NCBI RefSeq assembly: GCF_043290135.1
Contig: NC_134702.1
Location: 74,514,417-74,578,416, forward strand
Source: Rhipicephalus microplus
Taxonomy: Eukaryota > Arthropoda > Arachnida > Ixodida > Ixodidae
Length of the DNA: 64,000 nucleotides
Reading direction: 5' to 3'
The notes below the pieces were generated by a model that was not told the DNA's origin, made no database searches, and saw nothing but the letters and a program-made list of their open reading frames with translations. Below are positions 11,526 to 22,252 of this stretch, piece after piece. Each line of letters opens with the position of its first letter. The first letter of the stretch is position 1. Made by a program: the position numbers and the translations under genes.

Positions 11526-12539
11526 TAATATTGGGCAACCAGAGTACGTTCGTCGCAGATGTCGCGACCATCCGAGATGAATGTGCGAGTTCTGCCTACG
11601 AACATAACAGGACACCAGATTCACGTCACTGCAATGGAGTGGAAACAACCCGGCAACCACTTCCTGCCATCGATTGCACCATTATGTCAGAAGGATGGGT
11701 GATTGGGGGAATTTGTTGGTCATATACACAGCCACTTTTCCAGTAGTACAATGTGAACTGCTGCAGCGTTTGTTCATAATAGAGGGGTCAGCATATGCAT
11801 TAAAACCGTAAAAGCGTGGCAATGAATTGGTTTCTTGTAGAAGTAAAGCCCACTCACACAGTTTGTTCATGGGTATGCGCTGATAAAGCTCACGAATATT
11901 TGGTTTCAAGCCGCGGAAATTCTATGTAGAACGCCAGGGAGAGACTAGTTAATCACCTAGGAAGTCATTTTGGAGGACGAGTTGCTAACACCACTGATAT
12001 GCTTTGAAGTTGTTTGGCTACTGACTGGAGCAGTTCCGTAGCTGTTAAGGTGAGGCAGGCGCATGCTAAGACTGGTGACAAGATGAATGCTCGGGCTCAC
12101 ACGTTTGTGTGCTCGATTGGTGGTCGGATGGTCGGGTGATGCGTTCACGTATTGTGACACGACGCTGCGTCAGACGACGGACTTCTTGCACAGATGCCAA
12201 GCGTTTACCCAGCTGAGCTAACGCAGTACCTGAGTCCATTTCCTCGTTGAAAGACGGTGTGGCCACTTGTCGTTTGTTTTCGGGACGTTTCCGTTTTACT
12301 GCCTCGCAGTATTTGAAATGAGTGGGAGACGTAAGGGAGATTTATGGTTCAGGGTCATCATCATCTACTTATTTTTCTTCTTCTAGTAGTGCAAAGGGAT
12401 TGGTTGTGAGCACTGTAGTAGTGGAACACAGGTTTGCTGTCATGTTTTTGGAGTGTGCCTGCCGCTTAGCTTTCGTGGCTTGTTGCTTGGTGGAGCAAGC
12501 CTTGTCTAAAATATCCTGTTCATTTCATTTACACATTGC

Positions 12540-13577
12540 ATACTTATATACAGGAGCGTCTCCCGCTGTCATGTTGGAATAAGCCCCATACGGACACGAG
12601 GAGCGAATACGTCCAGTACGGAAACAACTGTAGCAATGAACCACTGATGGCCGGAAGGGACGAAATCACAGTATGCATCCATAGTAAACAATGCGCTCCG
12701 AAGGAGTTGGAAGACCCGTCAGAGTGATGACACACGTTCGACCTTTCCTCATGTATCGCGCATTAACCACTTGGGGTGAGGCACAAGTTAGACACCTCAC
12801 CAGCTTATCTGGGCTTTCCCCCCACATCCAGGCCGGTGACAACATAGCGGCGAAGGTCGGTGCCTAATGGCTCAGATAGGCTTGTACGGGTACTTTTGTG
12901 TCGTGAGACGCGGCTACAGCCTTTAGCGTACGTAGTCGATCCACATGCTGGAGGGAGGGCACCCAGACCGATACAGTGTTCGTGGATTTGTGGATAGCAA
13001 ACCCTTGAAAGTTACTTGTTTAGAAGCAGGAATTCAGGCATGCTGAAGTGCGTGGTTTGTGAACGATGCGACACCGAAGTAATCAAGGGGCTTGGTGACC
13101 ACTTTGCAAACAGGCCCTGAAGCACGGACCGCGGAGAACTCTTCGTTTGGATTATAGTGTATTCTAGTTCACTACAGTTTGGGGCAACAGAGCTTTGTTT
13201 AGACGCTAGAGAAGCCACCGACGCAGCAGGTGTGGAGGATGACGCATCTATCGGCGTTTGCCACAGGCAGAGGCACTCGAATCTTCATAAGTCAGCGTAG
13301 AAGTGTCCATGTCAGCATTCGTTGCCTCGGCACAGCCCTTCGTTTCGGCCAGTGCTGATTCTTCTTTGCAGGCTGTTGTCATAGCTGTCACACACAAGTG
13401 ACGAATCACTGCTGGACGTAAGAAGAACGCACCTTGCTGAGCTCGATTCCGTCCGCCGCTTCTGCTGGAGGTCAAGTCTAAGTCCTGCCTCGGAGACTTT
13501 GTTAACCCGGGGCATTTAGTCGTGTTGCTGACCATTTGATGAAGAGTCAATAGATAGCTTGATGTCACACAATGCAC
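12540..13577 (-). pseudogene. LINE ORF1 remnant with zinc knuckle
   Basis: ORF1 proteins bind the LINE RNA. The clearest part is FRPFRPSVVHCYSC followed by a Gly, Arg and Cys at about 12665-12600: a CX2C...C knuckle just after a Pro/Arg segment, as in ORF1 of RNase-H-type LINEs. The knuckle His is not evident (Arg in its place). Further upstream, frames at 13577-13248 are Ser/Arg/Ala-rich and could be the N-terminal part. Several stops and shifts break it; the limits given are approximate. It lies directly upstream of ORF2 in the same orientation. Confidence 0.6.
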
Positions 13578-13671
13578 ATAGACAAGATAGCAAGAGTAGA
13601 ATCACGAAAAAAGGTTCCGAAAACAGCACCGTAAAACGCTGGCTGCCAGTCGCGAACGTGCAGGTTGCCAG

Positions 13672-13687
13672 ACGTTCGATACGCCGT
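13672..13687. repeat. Target-site duplication of the LINE, right
   Basis: ACGTTCGATACGCCGT, partner of 6599-6614 with one C/T difference. Marks the 5' end of the minus-strand LINE. Confidence 0.85.
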
Positions 13688-13717
13688 CATGGACGCAACG
13701 CAATGTATTCGCGTTTC

Positions 13718-14123
13718 CTCCCGGTTCCCTTCGGGAAGGGGGGGGGGAGCATTTCTTTAATAGTAGACGCTGGCTGCATCGGCTTTGCGAGGCAGGCGAT
13801 GGATTGGGAATGCTTATATTGCTATTTCGTCGTTTCGTCTTTATCATTCTTGTTTACGAAATGAAGGATAAGCGTTGCCTTCAACGAGTGGTGCGATGCT
13901 TATGTACGACCCCGTATGAATGGCTATGCTGCTTGAGCCGTCGGTTTCAACTAGCAGACGCTGCCTTGCGAGGCGAGGAAGGAGGGGGGAGCAAACAATT
14001 GGCACGAGACGCAAGCATGCGGCACGATACGCGAGGTGGGAGCATGTGCAGTGGGGGTATGGACAACGTCGACGCACGACGCGTGACGCGTGACATCATG
14101 CGACTAAGAATTGCTCCGCATTT
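13718..14123 (-). mobile_element. Hairpin-ended element, copy 3
   Basis: Head at 14123-14105 (minus): AAATGCGGAGCAATTCTTA, again an imperfect stem around GGA. Subterminal inverted partner GAGCATTTCTTTA at 13748-13760. Tail hairpin TTCCC-TTC-GGGAA at 13725-13737. The interior is unrelated to copies 1 and 2 but matches the repeat at 4975-5140, so the family shares ends rather than cargo. A minus frame (14077-13844) has no recognised motif. I could not find a target duplication. Confidence 0.55.
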
Positions 14124-14399
14124 AAAAAAAAACTATCGTCATCCTGAACGTCCTCCAGAATATGTGGCACCTCGGGTCGCCTCACGCCTTGCGCAGCGGC
14201 GCCTACCGCTTGCGACCTCTATGATTAGAGAGATTTAGAATTGGGGTCCCAAGGAGCTTGGGGAACCAAGAAGCTTGCGACGCGCCAAGGCACATGCGCA
14301 GAACCCAAGCCACTCTTGGGCTCTTAGCTACGGGTTGTAAGAAAGCCACATAGTTGTACAGAAAAATATAGTCCCAGATATATTATATTGCTTTGATAT
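14124..14399. other. Short unrecognised spacer
   Basis: Sequence between the hairpin-ended element and the left LTR. It contains a 7-A run and ends in the ATAT that served as target for the LTR element. Confidence 0.5.
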
Positions 14400-14570
14400 T
14401 GTCACGATGAGTCACAAGTACTGGGGGGATTTATTGAACGACCGGGTAGCTAGCTCTAGGACGATGCGTCAGTCGTGGCTGGCTCTCGAGCAGAGAAGAA
14501 GACACGCGATCTTCTTTTTCCTCCAGATTGAGAGCCGCTCTTGCTGTCGACCCACTACGTGCTGGTGGCA
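14400..14570 (-). repeat. 3' LTR of element A
   Basis: 171 bp, TGTCACGATGAGTCAC to GTGCTGGTGGCA on the plus strand. Lacks the 4 bp (ACTC type) and 7 bp (AAGATTG) present in the other LTR. Confidence 0.95.
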
Positions 14571-14584
14571 TTATCCCCCCTTCC
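14571..14584 (-). promoter_or_regulatory. Polypurine tract of element A
   Basis: On the minus strand GGAAGGGGGGATAA directly precedes the 3' LTR. This is the expected primer site for plus-strand DNA synthesis. Confidence 0.85.
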
Positions 14585-14799
14585 GAAAAAAAAAAAACAA
14601 GTCCCAAAAAGAGGAAAGAAAAGTACATAGCATCACCGCGATGCTACAACATAGGCACGTGAAAAAGAAATTGGAAATTCGGATAAAGTGAAAGTAAAGA
14701 TTGAAGAGCATGCCAAAATAAGAAACGTCAATGAACGAGAAAGCAAGTTCACACAAATAAACAAAAAAACACAAAGGATGCTGTACAGTAAAGGAAAAG
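14585..14799 (-). other. Element A 3' untranslated region
   Basis: A-rich on the plus strand, between the pol stop and the PPT. No frame or repeat of note. Confidence 0.7.
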
Positions 14800-17700
14800 T
14801 TACGAGCAACGCGCAATAAATGGTTTCATGCGCAACACATGAACGACGTCCGGCCTCAGCCGTGTCCTACTCCGTGCATGGGGTGTTGAGTCCGGAACCA
14901 CTTCGTAGTTCACGTCACTGACGCGGCGTAACACTTTATATGGGCCAAAGTACCGGCTCAGCAACTTTTCACTAAAGCCACGGCGGCGGACGGGCGTCCA
15001 CACCCAAACTTGATCTCCGGGGCTGTAAAACACTTCTCTGTGGCGGGTATTATAGCGTCGTGCGTCTGCCTGCTGTTGCTGGCCGATGTGCAGTCGCGCG
15101 AGCTGCCGGGCTTCCTCAGCACGCTCTGCGAATTCTTCGGCGTCAGTTGCCAACTCGTCTTCGTCTTGACACGGTAGCATGGAGTCTAGCATGGTCTGTA
15201 CTTCGCGGCCGTAGAGAAGCCGAAATGGCGTGAATCGCGTGGTCTCTTGCACGGCGGTATTATACGCGAAGGTCACGTAAGGTAAGATCCGGTCCTATGT
15301 TTTGTGCTGTACGTCGATGTACATTGAGATCATGTCTGCGAGGGTCTTATTCAGTCGCTCGGTAAGTCCGTTGGTTTGCGGGTGGTACGCAGTTGTCCTT
15401 CGGTGTCTGGTGTTGCTCAGTTTGAAAACTTCGTCCGTAAGCTGCGCCGTGAATGCCGTCCCTCTGTCCGTTATTACACTGGAAGGAGCACCGTGTCGTA
15501 ACACGATGTGGCGCATGAAAAATTGTGCTACCTCAGAAGCCGTGGCTCGTGGGATCGCTTGGGTTTCAGCGTAGCGTGTCAAATAGTCGGTCGCGACGAT
15601 CACCCATTTGTTGCTGTCCGCAGACAGGGGAAATGGCCCGAGAATGTCCATGCCGACTTGGTCGAATGGCGTGCAAGGTGCTTCAATGGGCTGAAGCAAA
15701 CCAGCTGGCTTAACAGATGGTTGCTTTCGGCGCTGACATTCCCGACAGCTCTTGACGTACTTCTTGACGCTTGCCGAAAGTCCAGGCCAATAGTACCTCT
15801 CACTCACTCTGGCAAGTGTCCGTGAGTAGCCCAGATGACCGGATGTGGGTTCGTCATGGCAAGCGAAGAGGACGTCGTCTCGCATGTCTCGAGGAACCAC
15901 CAGGAGGTAGGCACGGTTGTTCGAACGAGCGTTCTTCTTGTACAGCACAACATCTCGAAGGCAGAACGATGGCAACGAGCGGAATAAATGACGTGGTATG
16001 ATTGTGTCCTGGCCCTCTAAATGATCGATGATCGGACGAATCTCTGCGTCATCCCGCTGCCGTTTACTACAAGTCTGATGAGCTAATGGCGCCCAGAAAG
16101 CCTTCGTCTTCCTCTGCATCCTGACTGACGACAAGAAGGGGTGCGCGTGACAGTGTGTCAGCGTCTTCATGCTTACGGCCGGACTTATGGACGATGGTGA
16201 CGTCAAATTCCTGCAGCCGCAAGCTCCACCGTGCTAGCCGTCCTGAAGGGTCGCGCAGGCTTGCCAACCAGCAGAGGGCGTGGTGGTCCGTCACTATCTT
16301 GAAGGGACGACCATAAAGGTACGGGCGGAACTTGGTGATTGCCCACACGACTGCGAGGCACTCTTTCTCCGTAGTGGAATAATTCACCTCGGCACGGGAT
16401 AGAGAGCGGCTGGCGTAGGCTATCACTCTTTCGATGTCCTCTTGACGCTGAACGAGCACTGCACCGAGCCCAATGTCACTAGCGTCGGTATGGACCTCCG
16501 TGTCAGCATCATCGTCGAAATGAGCGAGAACGGGCGCTGATTGCATGCGCTGTCGCAGCTCATCAAAAGCTGCTTGTTGCTCGTTTTCCCAGACAAACGG
16601 CGTGTCGTCCCTTGTGAGACGAGTCAGAGGTTCTGCTATTTGTGAAAAGCCATAAATGAATCGGCGATAGTAGGCGCACAAACCAAGGAAGCGCCGGACG
16701 GCTTTCTTATCGACAGGAGCTGGTAATTCGGCAACAGCGGCAAGCTTGTCCGGATTGGGACGGATTCCTTCGGCGCTAACTACATGTCCAAGAAATTTTA
16801 GTTCTTTATAGCCGAAGTGGCACTTCTGTGGTTTTAGTGTGAGGTCCGCCGATCGGATAGCCTCCAGCACGCTGCGCAGGCGGTGAAGGTGCTGCTCAAA
16901 CGTGGTAGAGAAGACCACCACATCATCAAGGTAGACAAGACAAGTCTGCCACTTCAGCCCTGTGAGGACAGTGTCCATCATTCGCTGGAAAGTTGCCGGC
17001 GCTGAACACAAGCCGAAAGGGAGTACTCGAAATTGGTATAGGCCGTCTGGAGTCACGAACGCTGTCTTTTCGCAGTCTCGCTGATCTACCTCGATTTGCC
17101 AGTACCCGCTTTTGAGATCGAGAGAAGTGAAATAATGGGCACGACGAAGTCTATCGAGCGAATCGTTGATACGTGGTAGCGGGTACACATCCTTTTTGGT
17201 CACGTTGTTAAGCTTTCGGTAATCGACGCAGAAGCGTAGCGACCCATCCTTCTTTTTGACAAGCACGACTGGAGATGACCACGGGCTGTTGGATGGTTCG
17301 ATAACGCCATCGTCAAGCATCTCGCGAACTTGCGTACGTATCGCTTCACGTTCTTTAGCCGACACGCGGTAGGGGTGCTGGTGTATTGGGCGTGCGTCCT
17401 CGTACGTGATGATCCTGTGTTGAGTGATGGACGTCTGGCGGATCTTTGAGCAACTTGCGAAGCAAGACCTGTACTCGAACAAGAGCGCTCGCAGCGCAGT
17501 CTGGTTATCGGTGGACAGATCAGGATTGATGTCAATGTTGCTCATTGATGTGTCTGCGTTATCCACGATTTCTGACGTGAGACAGTTGGTTACGTTTGCT
17601 ACTTCGTGGGCAAACGCTATCGAAGTGCCACGGAAAAGGTGTCGATGCTCGTTGCTAAAGTTGGTAACGAGCAATTCAGATCGGCCGTCACGAACGTGTA

Positions 17701-18562
17701 TTACACTTCTCGCTACACATATGCCTTGCTGCAAGAGGTGTTCTAAATTTGTCTCGGCCACCACATCGCCATCGCTCAAACCACAGCATGTTACGTCGAC
17801 TAGAACACTGGCTCGGGGAGGAAGCGTCACGCTCTGTTCAGAAATACGGAGTACGTCGACACGCATTCCGTCATCCTGCACGTTGATTGCTCGCTGGGCT
17901 GAGAACGTGACGCGGCGCTCTTGCAGATCAATGATAGCTCCATTTTCCTGTAGAAAATCAACTCCCAGAATGACGTCACGGGAGCATTCACGTAGAACAA
18001 GGCAGCTTGCTACGAATGTGTACCCTTGAATCTGTACTCTAGTTGTGCAGGCGCCCAGTGGAGTAACGACATGGCCACCAGCTGTCCGAATCTGCGAGTT
18101 ATGCCACGGCGTGATTACTTTCTTCAGCTGCTTTGTCAGTTTCCCGCTCAGTATGGAATAGTCTGCGCCGGTGTCCACTAATGCATTAACTGCACAACCA
18201 TCAATTGTCACTGCTATGTCGAGTGAAAGTCGGCCATTCTTTGCAGCAGTATGTGATGTCGGACCGGTTTCTGTACAGTTCTGCGTCAATAGGAGGTCTT
18301 CAGCGCTTCGACGTTCAGCGACCCCGCCCCCAGAGGTCACTTTGGCTAGTTTTCCCGGCGGGGGCTGGGAGACCGTGTGGTAGAATACCGCTGGGGCGTT
18401 GATGAAAATCGCCTCGGTGATGGCGAGCGCGACTGGCGCCCGGCAGACGGTGGTGCATGCTGCTGGGAGAGGTAGTTTTGGATGTCGCGTGGTCTCTGAC
18501 CATAACGGGGTGGCGGCGCGTACGCAGAGAAGCCGCGAAGCCCAAGACGGCGATAAGGGCAC
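14800..18562 (-). pseudogene. Element A pol: protease, RT, RNase H, integrase
   Basis: An 831-aa frame (18562-16067) has protease LVDTGADYS (Asp130), RT with YLDD (544-547) and Asp482, and RNase H with TDAS (Asp693), Glu733 and Asp758. A one-register frameshift at about 16066-16072 separates it from integrase (to 15295), which has HX6HX~29CX2C zinc residues and the catalytic VGMD, ITDRG and NGLTERLN motifs. A TAG at 15292-15294 replaces the Trp seen in elements B and C (HKTWD/HKNWD). The final frame (15276-14800) holds the GPY/F-type RYFGPYKVLRR segment and ends 215 bp before the PPT. No chromodomain. The distal copy of the gene is otherwise well kept. Confidence 0.93.
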
Positions 18563-19794
18563 TGGCGGTACAAGTGATCAGCTTCTCCGCAGTGAAAGCA
18601 TAGAGGCCGATGATCGGGTGTGCGCCAGACATCAGACTTCCGAGGAGACGAGTGGCGATCGTCGATGTACTGGACCGGTTGCACCGAACGATGGGCGACA
18701 GAAGCACCACGGACAAAGGGCAGGGGCCGTGGCGTGTACGTGCCTTCGTAGTATGGTATGTGCTGCGCTGACTCGAGTGAAACTGCAGGGACAGGATGAA
18801 CGAACAATGGCGGCGATGCAGCAGGGCGCTTCAAGGCTTCCGCGTAGGTTGTCCCACGGTGGTATTCAACAGGAGCTGACGCAGCTGTATCAGGAGGCAA
18901 AGTGTCCCGGAGGGCCTGGTGCAGCTCATCCTTGATCACAGTTGCAATAGAGCTAACCGTAGGATGAGGTGTTACAGCAGCCTTTTGCAACTCTTCACGT
19001 ACGATATTACGGATGAGTTCACGTAAGGAGTCATTGCTGGTCCCAGCGGCGGCGAAAATGTCAGCAGTGGACATGCCACTGACTTGCCTGTCGTATTGGT
19101 TTGATCGCTGCTGTAGCATTTTTTCCATTGTCACGGCTTCAGACAAGAACTCCGCGACCGTCTTTGGAGGGCTTCGCACGAGGCCGGCGAAAAGCTGGTC
19201 CTTGACACCACGCATCAAGTGACGCAACTTCTTGTCCTCCGTCATTCTTGAATCTGCCCGTCGGAAGAGACGCGTCATGTCTTCGACGTACGCGGTCACA
19301 GTTTTGTTTCGCGACTGGACGCGGGCAAGAATAGCTCGTTCAGCTCTTTCTTGGCGGTCGGTGCTGGCATATGTCTGCAGAAGCCTACGACAGAATTCGG
19401 GCCACGTCGTCAGCTGCTCCTCTCGATTTTGATACCACGTGCGAGCCCCGTCTTCGAGATAGAAGTAGACACGACCCAGTTTCGCCGCGTCGTCCTACTG
19501 ATTCAAGTTGGCTACGCGCTCGAAGTCCGCCAACCAGTCCTTAACGTCTTCGTTCTCCGTACCATGGAACGTCGTCGGTGCCCGTGGGCTTTCCAACGTA
19601 TATCGGTTCGACAACGTGCTTCCCGTGCCGGTTGGCAAGGTTTGTACCGAAGTGCTGGTCATGTTTGTTGACGTGGTGGGAGTAGTATCGTTGACTTCCG
19701 GAGGCAATCCCCTGATTCGGCGGCTGGTCCGATGCACGGGAGTATTGACTGGCACTGGACTCGTATTACGGCTTCCTGGGGGGGTCTGCAGCAT
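18346..19794 (-). pseudogene. Element A gag (one in-frame stop)
   Basis: Gag packages the element RNA into particles. The frame opens with MLQTPPGSRN, is interrupted by a TAG at 19492-19494 about 100 codons in, and continues in the same frame to 18346. The stop sits where element B has Trp (NGWDAAA), so TGG to TAG is likely. The C-terminal part has a CCHC knuckle, [14 protein letters not shown] (CX2CX4HX4C), followed by a Ser/Arg/Pro tail. Overlaps pol by 217 nt; pol is in the -1 frame relative to gag, and GGGAAAAC just before the gag stop is a possible but non-canonical slip site. Confidence 0.9.
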
Positions 19795-19805
19795 CCGTGA
19801 GACTA

Positions 19806-19822
19806 CCCAGCACCTTCCACCA
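19806..19822 (-). promoter_or_regulatory. Primer-binding site of element A
   Basis: Three bases inside the 5' LTR the minus strand reads TGGTGGAAGGTGCTGGG. It begins TGG as needed to pair with tRNA CCA. Elements B and C have related sequences at the same place. I cannot match it to a specific tRNA. Confidence 0.6.
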
Positions 19823-19825
19823 GTT

Positions 19826-20005
19826 TGTCACGATGAGTCACACTCAAGTACTGGGGGGATTTATTGAACGACCGGGTAGCTAGCTCTAGGACGATGCGTC
19901 AGTCGTGGCTGGCTCTCGAGCAGAGAAGAAGACACGCGATCTTCTTTTTCCTCCAGATTGAAGATTGAGAGCCGCTCTTGCTGTCGACCCACTACGTGCT
20001 GGTGG

Positions 20006-20007
<2 letters not shown>
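19826..20007 (-). repeat. 5' LTR of element A
   Basis: 182 bp. The 7-bp AAGATTG is a tandem copy of neighbouring sequence, so slippage explains the length difference. In minus orientation this LTR drives the element. Confidence 0.95.

Positions 20008-20074
<67 letters not shown>
20008..20074. repeat. (TA)n microsatellite
   Basis: 67 bp of pure TA directly at the edge of the right LTR. It either grew from the ATAT target duplication or was the target itself. Confidence 0.97.
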
Positions 20075-20075
<1 letters not shown>

Positions 20076-21106
20076 TAAAATTGGCGTGTATATGTTACGC
20101 TACATCATTATGTGATACGTTTATTATTCGCATTTAGTTCGTCCGCACGAAATAGTTTTTTCTCTTGCCCTCGGTAACTGCGTTTGCAAATCAACATTGC
20201 ATTATCCATGCAGGAGCGACCGCCCACTTTTATCCAAACTTGCTCATGCTACACGCCCACTGCGCTGACAGCAAAAAATGAAGTGTGAAGTCCTCCATCG
20301 ATTTGTTTCATCTTACTCCGAGGTTGAAACATCAGGTATGTGCTGTCGTTATTAGCGAGATGTGCTGCCTACTTAGCCGCACGTGCTAAGACTAACGCGC
20401 CAAAAACCTCCTGTAAGCGCGTGGTAAATAGCTTTGGGGAGATTTTATCTTATTTATCGCGTGCCTAAAGTAGTTTTCAGAGGCGTATAGGGGGAGAATT
20501 GTTAAGGAAAGGAGTTAATGGAGAGTACCTTGGTAACCTGCGATCACCGCCTTAACTTGGCGTAAACCAAAGATGGCATGGGAGGGTGAAATGGTTTGAC
20601 AAATATGTCTCATTGGTCTTGACATGAATAATGTCGAAATCCCGTCACATAAGTCGTTCAGCTTTTTCCAAAAAAAAACAGTGGTACATACCCGGGGGCG
20701 GGTATGTGCCAAAGGTGTTTAGCAGTTTATATCTACCCAGTGACGAGGAGAACACAAATGGGTAATTGTAACGCTTGTTCGTTAAAAAAAAGTGAACTCT
20801 GGCAGCGTTGACCGGATGAATGCAAAGCATAAATGTCATTGTCCCAGCAGAAGGCGATCCCTAGAATTCTGCGTGGCAATCAAGTACTTTACCAAAGAGC
20901 CACGCGAAGTCTCGGAACTATGCCTTTCAAATAGGCCCTAATATTCGTGAACCGCCAATTGTGGTTGCAATGCTGCCTTTCCAATTTAATAAACATTAGA
21001 TATGTATTCTTACGATACAGCCGTCACGTGGGCTTAACATCAATTGTGGCCAAGTGTCATCTGCTTAAATATATTCGTGTACCAGAGTTTAGGGCTGCGG
21101 TCTTAG
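20075..21106. other. No recognised feature
   Basis: AT-rich sequence. Frames up to 88 aa on both strands show no motif. Confidence 0.5.
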
Positions 21107-21111
21107 GCGAG

Positions 21112-22247
21112 TGTCACAGAACGAGCGCTAAAAATGGGCGCGCCGCCAAATTGTCGCGACGAAACGCCGGAGTGATGCCTCGAGGTCAAAAGAAAAAGAA
21201 AACAAACATCTAAAGGCTCCCCGGGCGCGTGAGCCTCTCCTCTCGGAAGCGTGGCTTCGCCGACGAACCTCCTCACCCCACATCGGCGGCCGAGCAAGCT
21301 TTGGAAATTTCTAGAAGGAAAGGGGCGTGTTATGCCGGGTTGAGTCATCTGTCGGGGACGGCCCTCGTACAGTCTCGCGCTATCCCCCAGCCTTCGCTGC
21401 GCATCGCGCCGACGAAATGAGGAGAATTTTCTGGAATGTCGTGCGGAAGGTACTTAATCGAGCAGCCGAGACGAAAGAGCAGGAGAAGACGGAAGTTAGC
21501 GCCAGAGTGCGTAGGGATTCCGCCGTGTAGTCGGCGAAGGTTTTGTCCGTAGGGACAAAGCAAGAGATGAAGAGGATTTCCACCTAAGGGGTGACGACTC
21601 GAGCTACAGGCAAGAGTGAGTGTTTACCGCTATCGAGCGAAGACGCGTGGCAACAGCTGCGTGTGTGAAGCCGACGTGTTTCCGGCGAAGAAGTTTGAAG
21701 CTTGGAGAGTGGCCAATTGAAGACGCGGGGTTTCCTGGAAGAGAAACTTCAGGGGCTGCGGAACGACAACAACGCTGGACTTTGAGTGAGTGATTCTTGG
21801 AAGAGTATCATCTAGACTTTGGTTCCAAGTTCCAAGAACTTTGGACTGAATAGGTTTTCTATCTCTTTAGTCTTTAAGTGTCTTGGTTGTTCAATGCATG
21901 CGACTGCATTGTAGTGCGTATTGTTGTCTGCGTCCGTTGTTTCGAGTGTGGCTGATTGTACTGTGTAGTACGTTGTTTGTTTGGTGACATATTGTACTCA
22001 ACTATTGTGGAGTGTGCATACTTGTGTAGTGTTTTTTGATCTGCCATTATTGAGAATATAATTTTGTGTTGTTTATCAACTCTCGGCTCTGACTTGTTCT
22101 TTGGGCCACAGCCGGCGTCCGCTGGCGCGCCAAATAGGACCACCTCTAAATTGTCCACGCTTTCGTGGTGCGGTTCGGGGGGCCGATACTTCGGCCCTTG
22201 GAATTAGCCCGGCGATCGCCTCCCTAATTAATGGGACCCGTGTGACA
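21112..22247 (+). mobile_element. Probable solo LTR (1,136 bp)
   Basis: Begins TGTCACAGAACG and ends CCCGTGTGACA, so it has TG...CA ends with a short inverted repeat (TGTCAC/GTGACA). It is flanked by the 5-bp direct repeat GCGAG (21107-21111 and 22248-22252). No long ORF inside. T-rich in its second half, then a GC-rich end. A 5-bp duplication separates it from the ATAT-targeting elements. No internal retroelement region is attached, which fits recombination between two LTRs. Strand is a guess. Confidence 0.65.
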
Positions 22248-22252
22248 GCGAG

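Larger units (their letters stand above)
6624..11909 (-). pseudogene. LINE ORF2 remnant: endonuclease, RT, RNase H, zinc finger
   Basis: The protein would nick target DNA and reverse-transcribe the LINE RNA there. Visible pieces from N to C: endonuclease start at 11909-11682 (LLQETNSLP, then VAVY); middle at about 11660-11530 (RHLRRTYSG); endonuclease end with GSDHYPI at about 10632-10596; RT blocks at 9911-9516 (SGVDGIPYE, QTGFRP) and 9519-9241 (RRAFYSVSHEAI, ILFNAALLP); catalytic YGDDV at 8413-8399; linker at 7796-7572; RNase H pieces at 7582-7163; a CPFC...H...C finger at about 6869-6805; and a TAA stop merging with poly(A). The finger frame opens without an ATG, so its true start lies upstream. 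Stops and frameshifts are frequent, and two DNA elements interrupt it. Catalytic YADD appears here as YGDD. Confidence 0.85.
6615..13671 (-). mobile_element. Old LINE (APE-RT-RNase H) with two nested DNA elements
   Basis: A whole non-LTR retrotransposon in reverse orientation. Its limits are set by a 16-bp direct repeat on both sides (one mismatch) and by a poly(A) end (T-run 6617-6625). From 13.5 kb leftwards it holds an ORF1 with a zinc knuckle, then ORF2 with an AP-endonuclease domain, RT, RNase H and a terminal CCHC-like finger. This order fits the I/R1-type superfamily of LINEs. Two later insertions, 10858-11525 and 8428-9239, lie inside ORF2; without them the LINE is about 5.6 kb. Many stops and frameshifts show it is dead. 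Clade placement needs a phylogeny. Confidence 0.85.
14400..20007 (-). mobile_element. Ty3/gypsy LTR retrotransposon A (young, defective)
   Basis: 5,608 bp. Ends are TG...CA LTRs of 171 bp (14400-14570) and 182 bp (19826-20007) that show no base substitutions, only a 4-bp and a 7-bp indel. Flanked by ATAT on the left (14396-14399) and in the TA tract on the right. Internal order on the minus strand: PBS, gag, then pol with protease, RT, RNase H and integrase, then PPT. No envelope-like frame. Gag and pol carry one in-frame stop each and pol one frameshift, so despite its youth the copy cannot make the full set of proteins. Confidence 0.95.

Noticed and set aside
17424..18029. 201-aa plus frame opposite pol, and 18399-18935 (178 aa) opposite gag
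   Set aside because: Shadows of the minus-strand protease/gag coding sequence.
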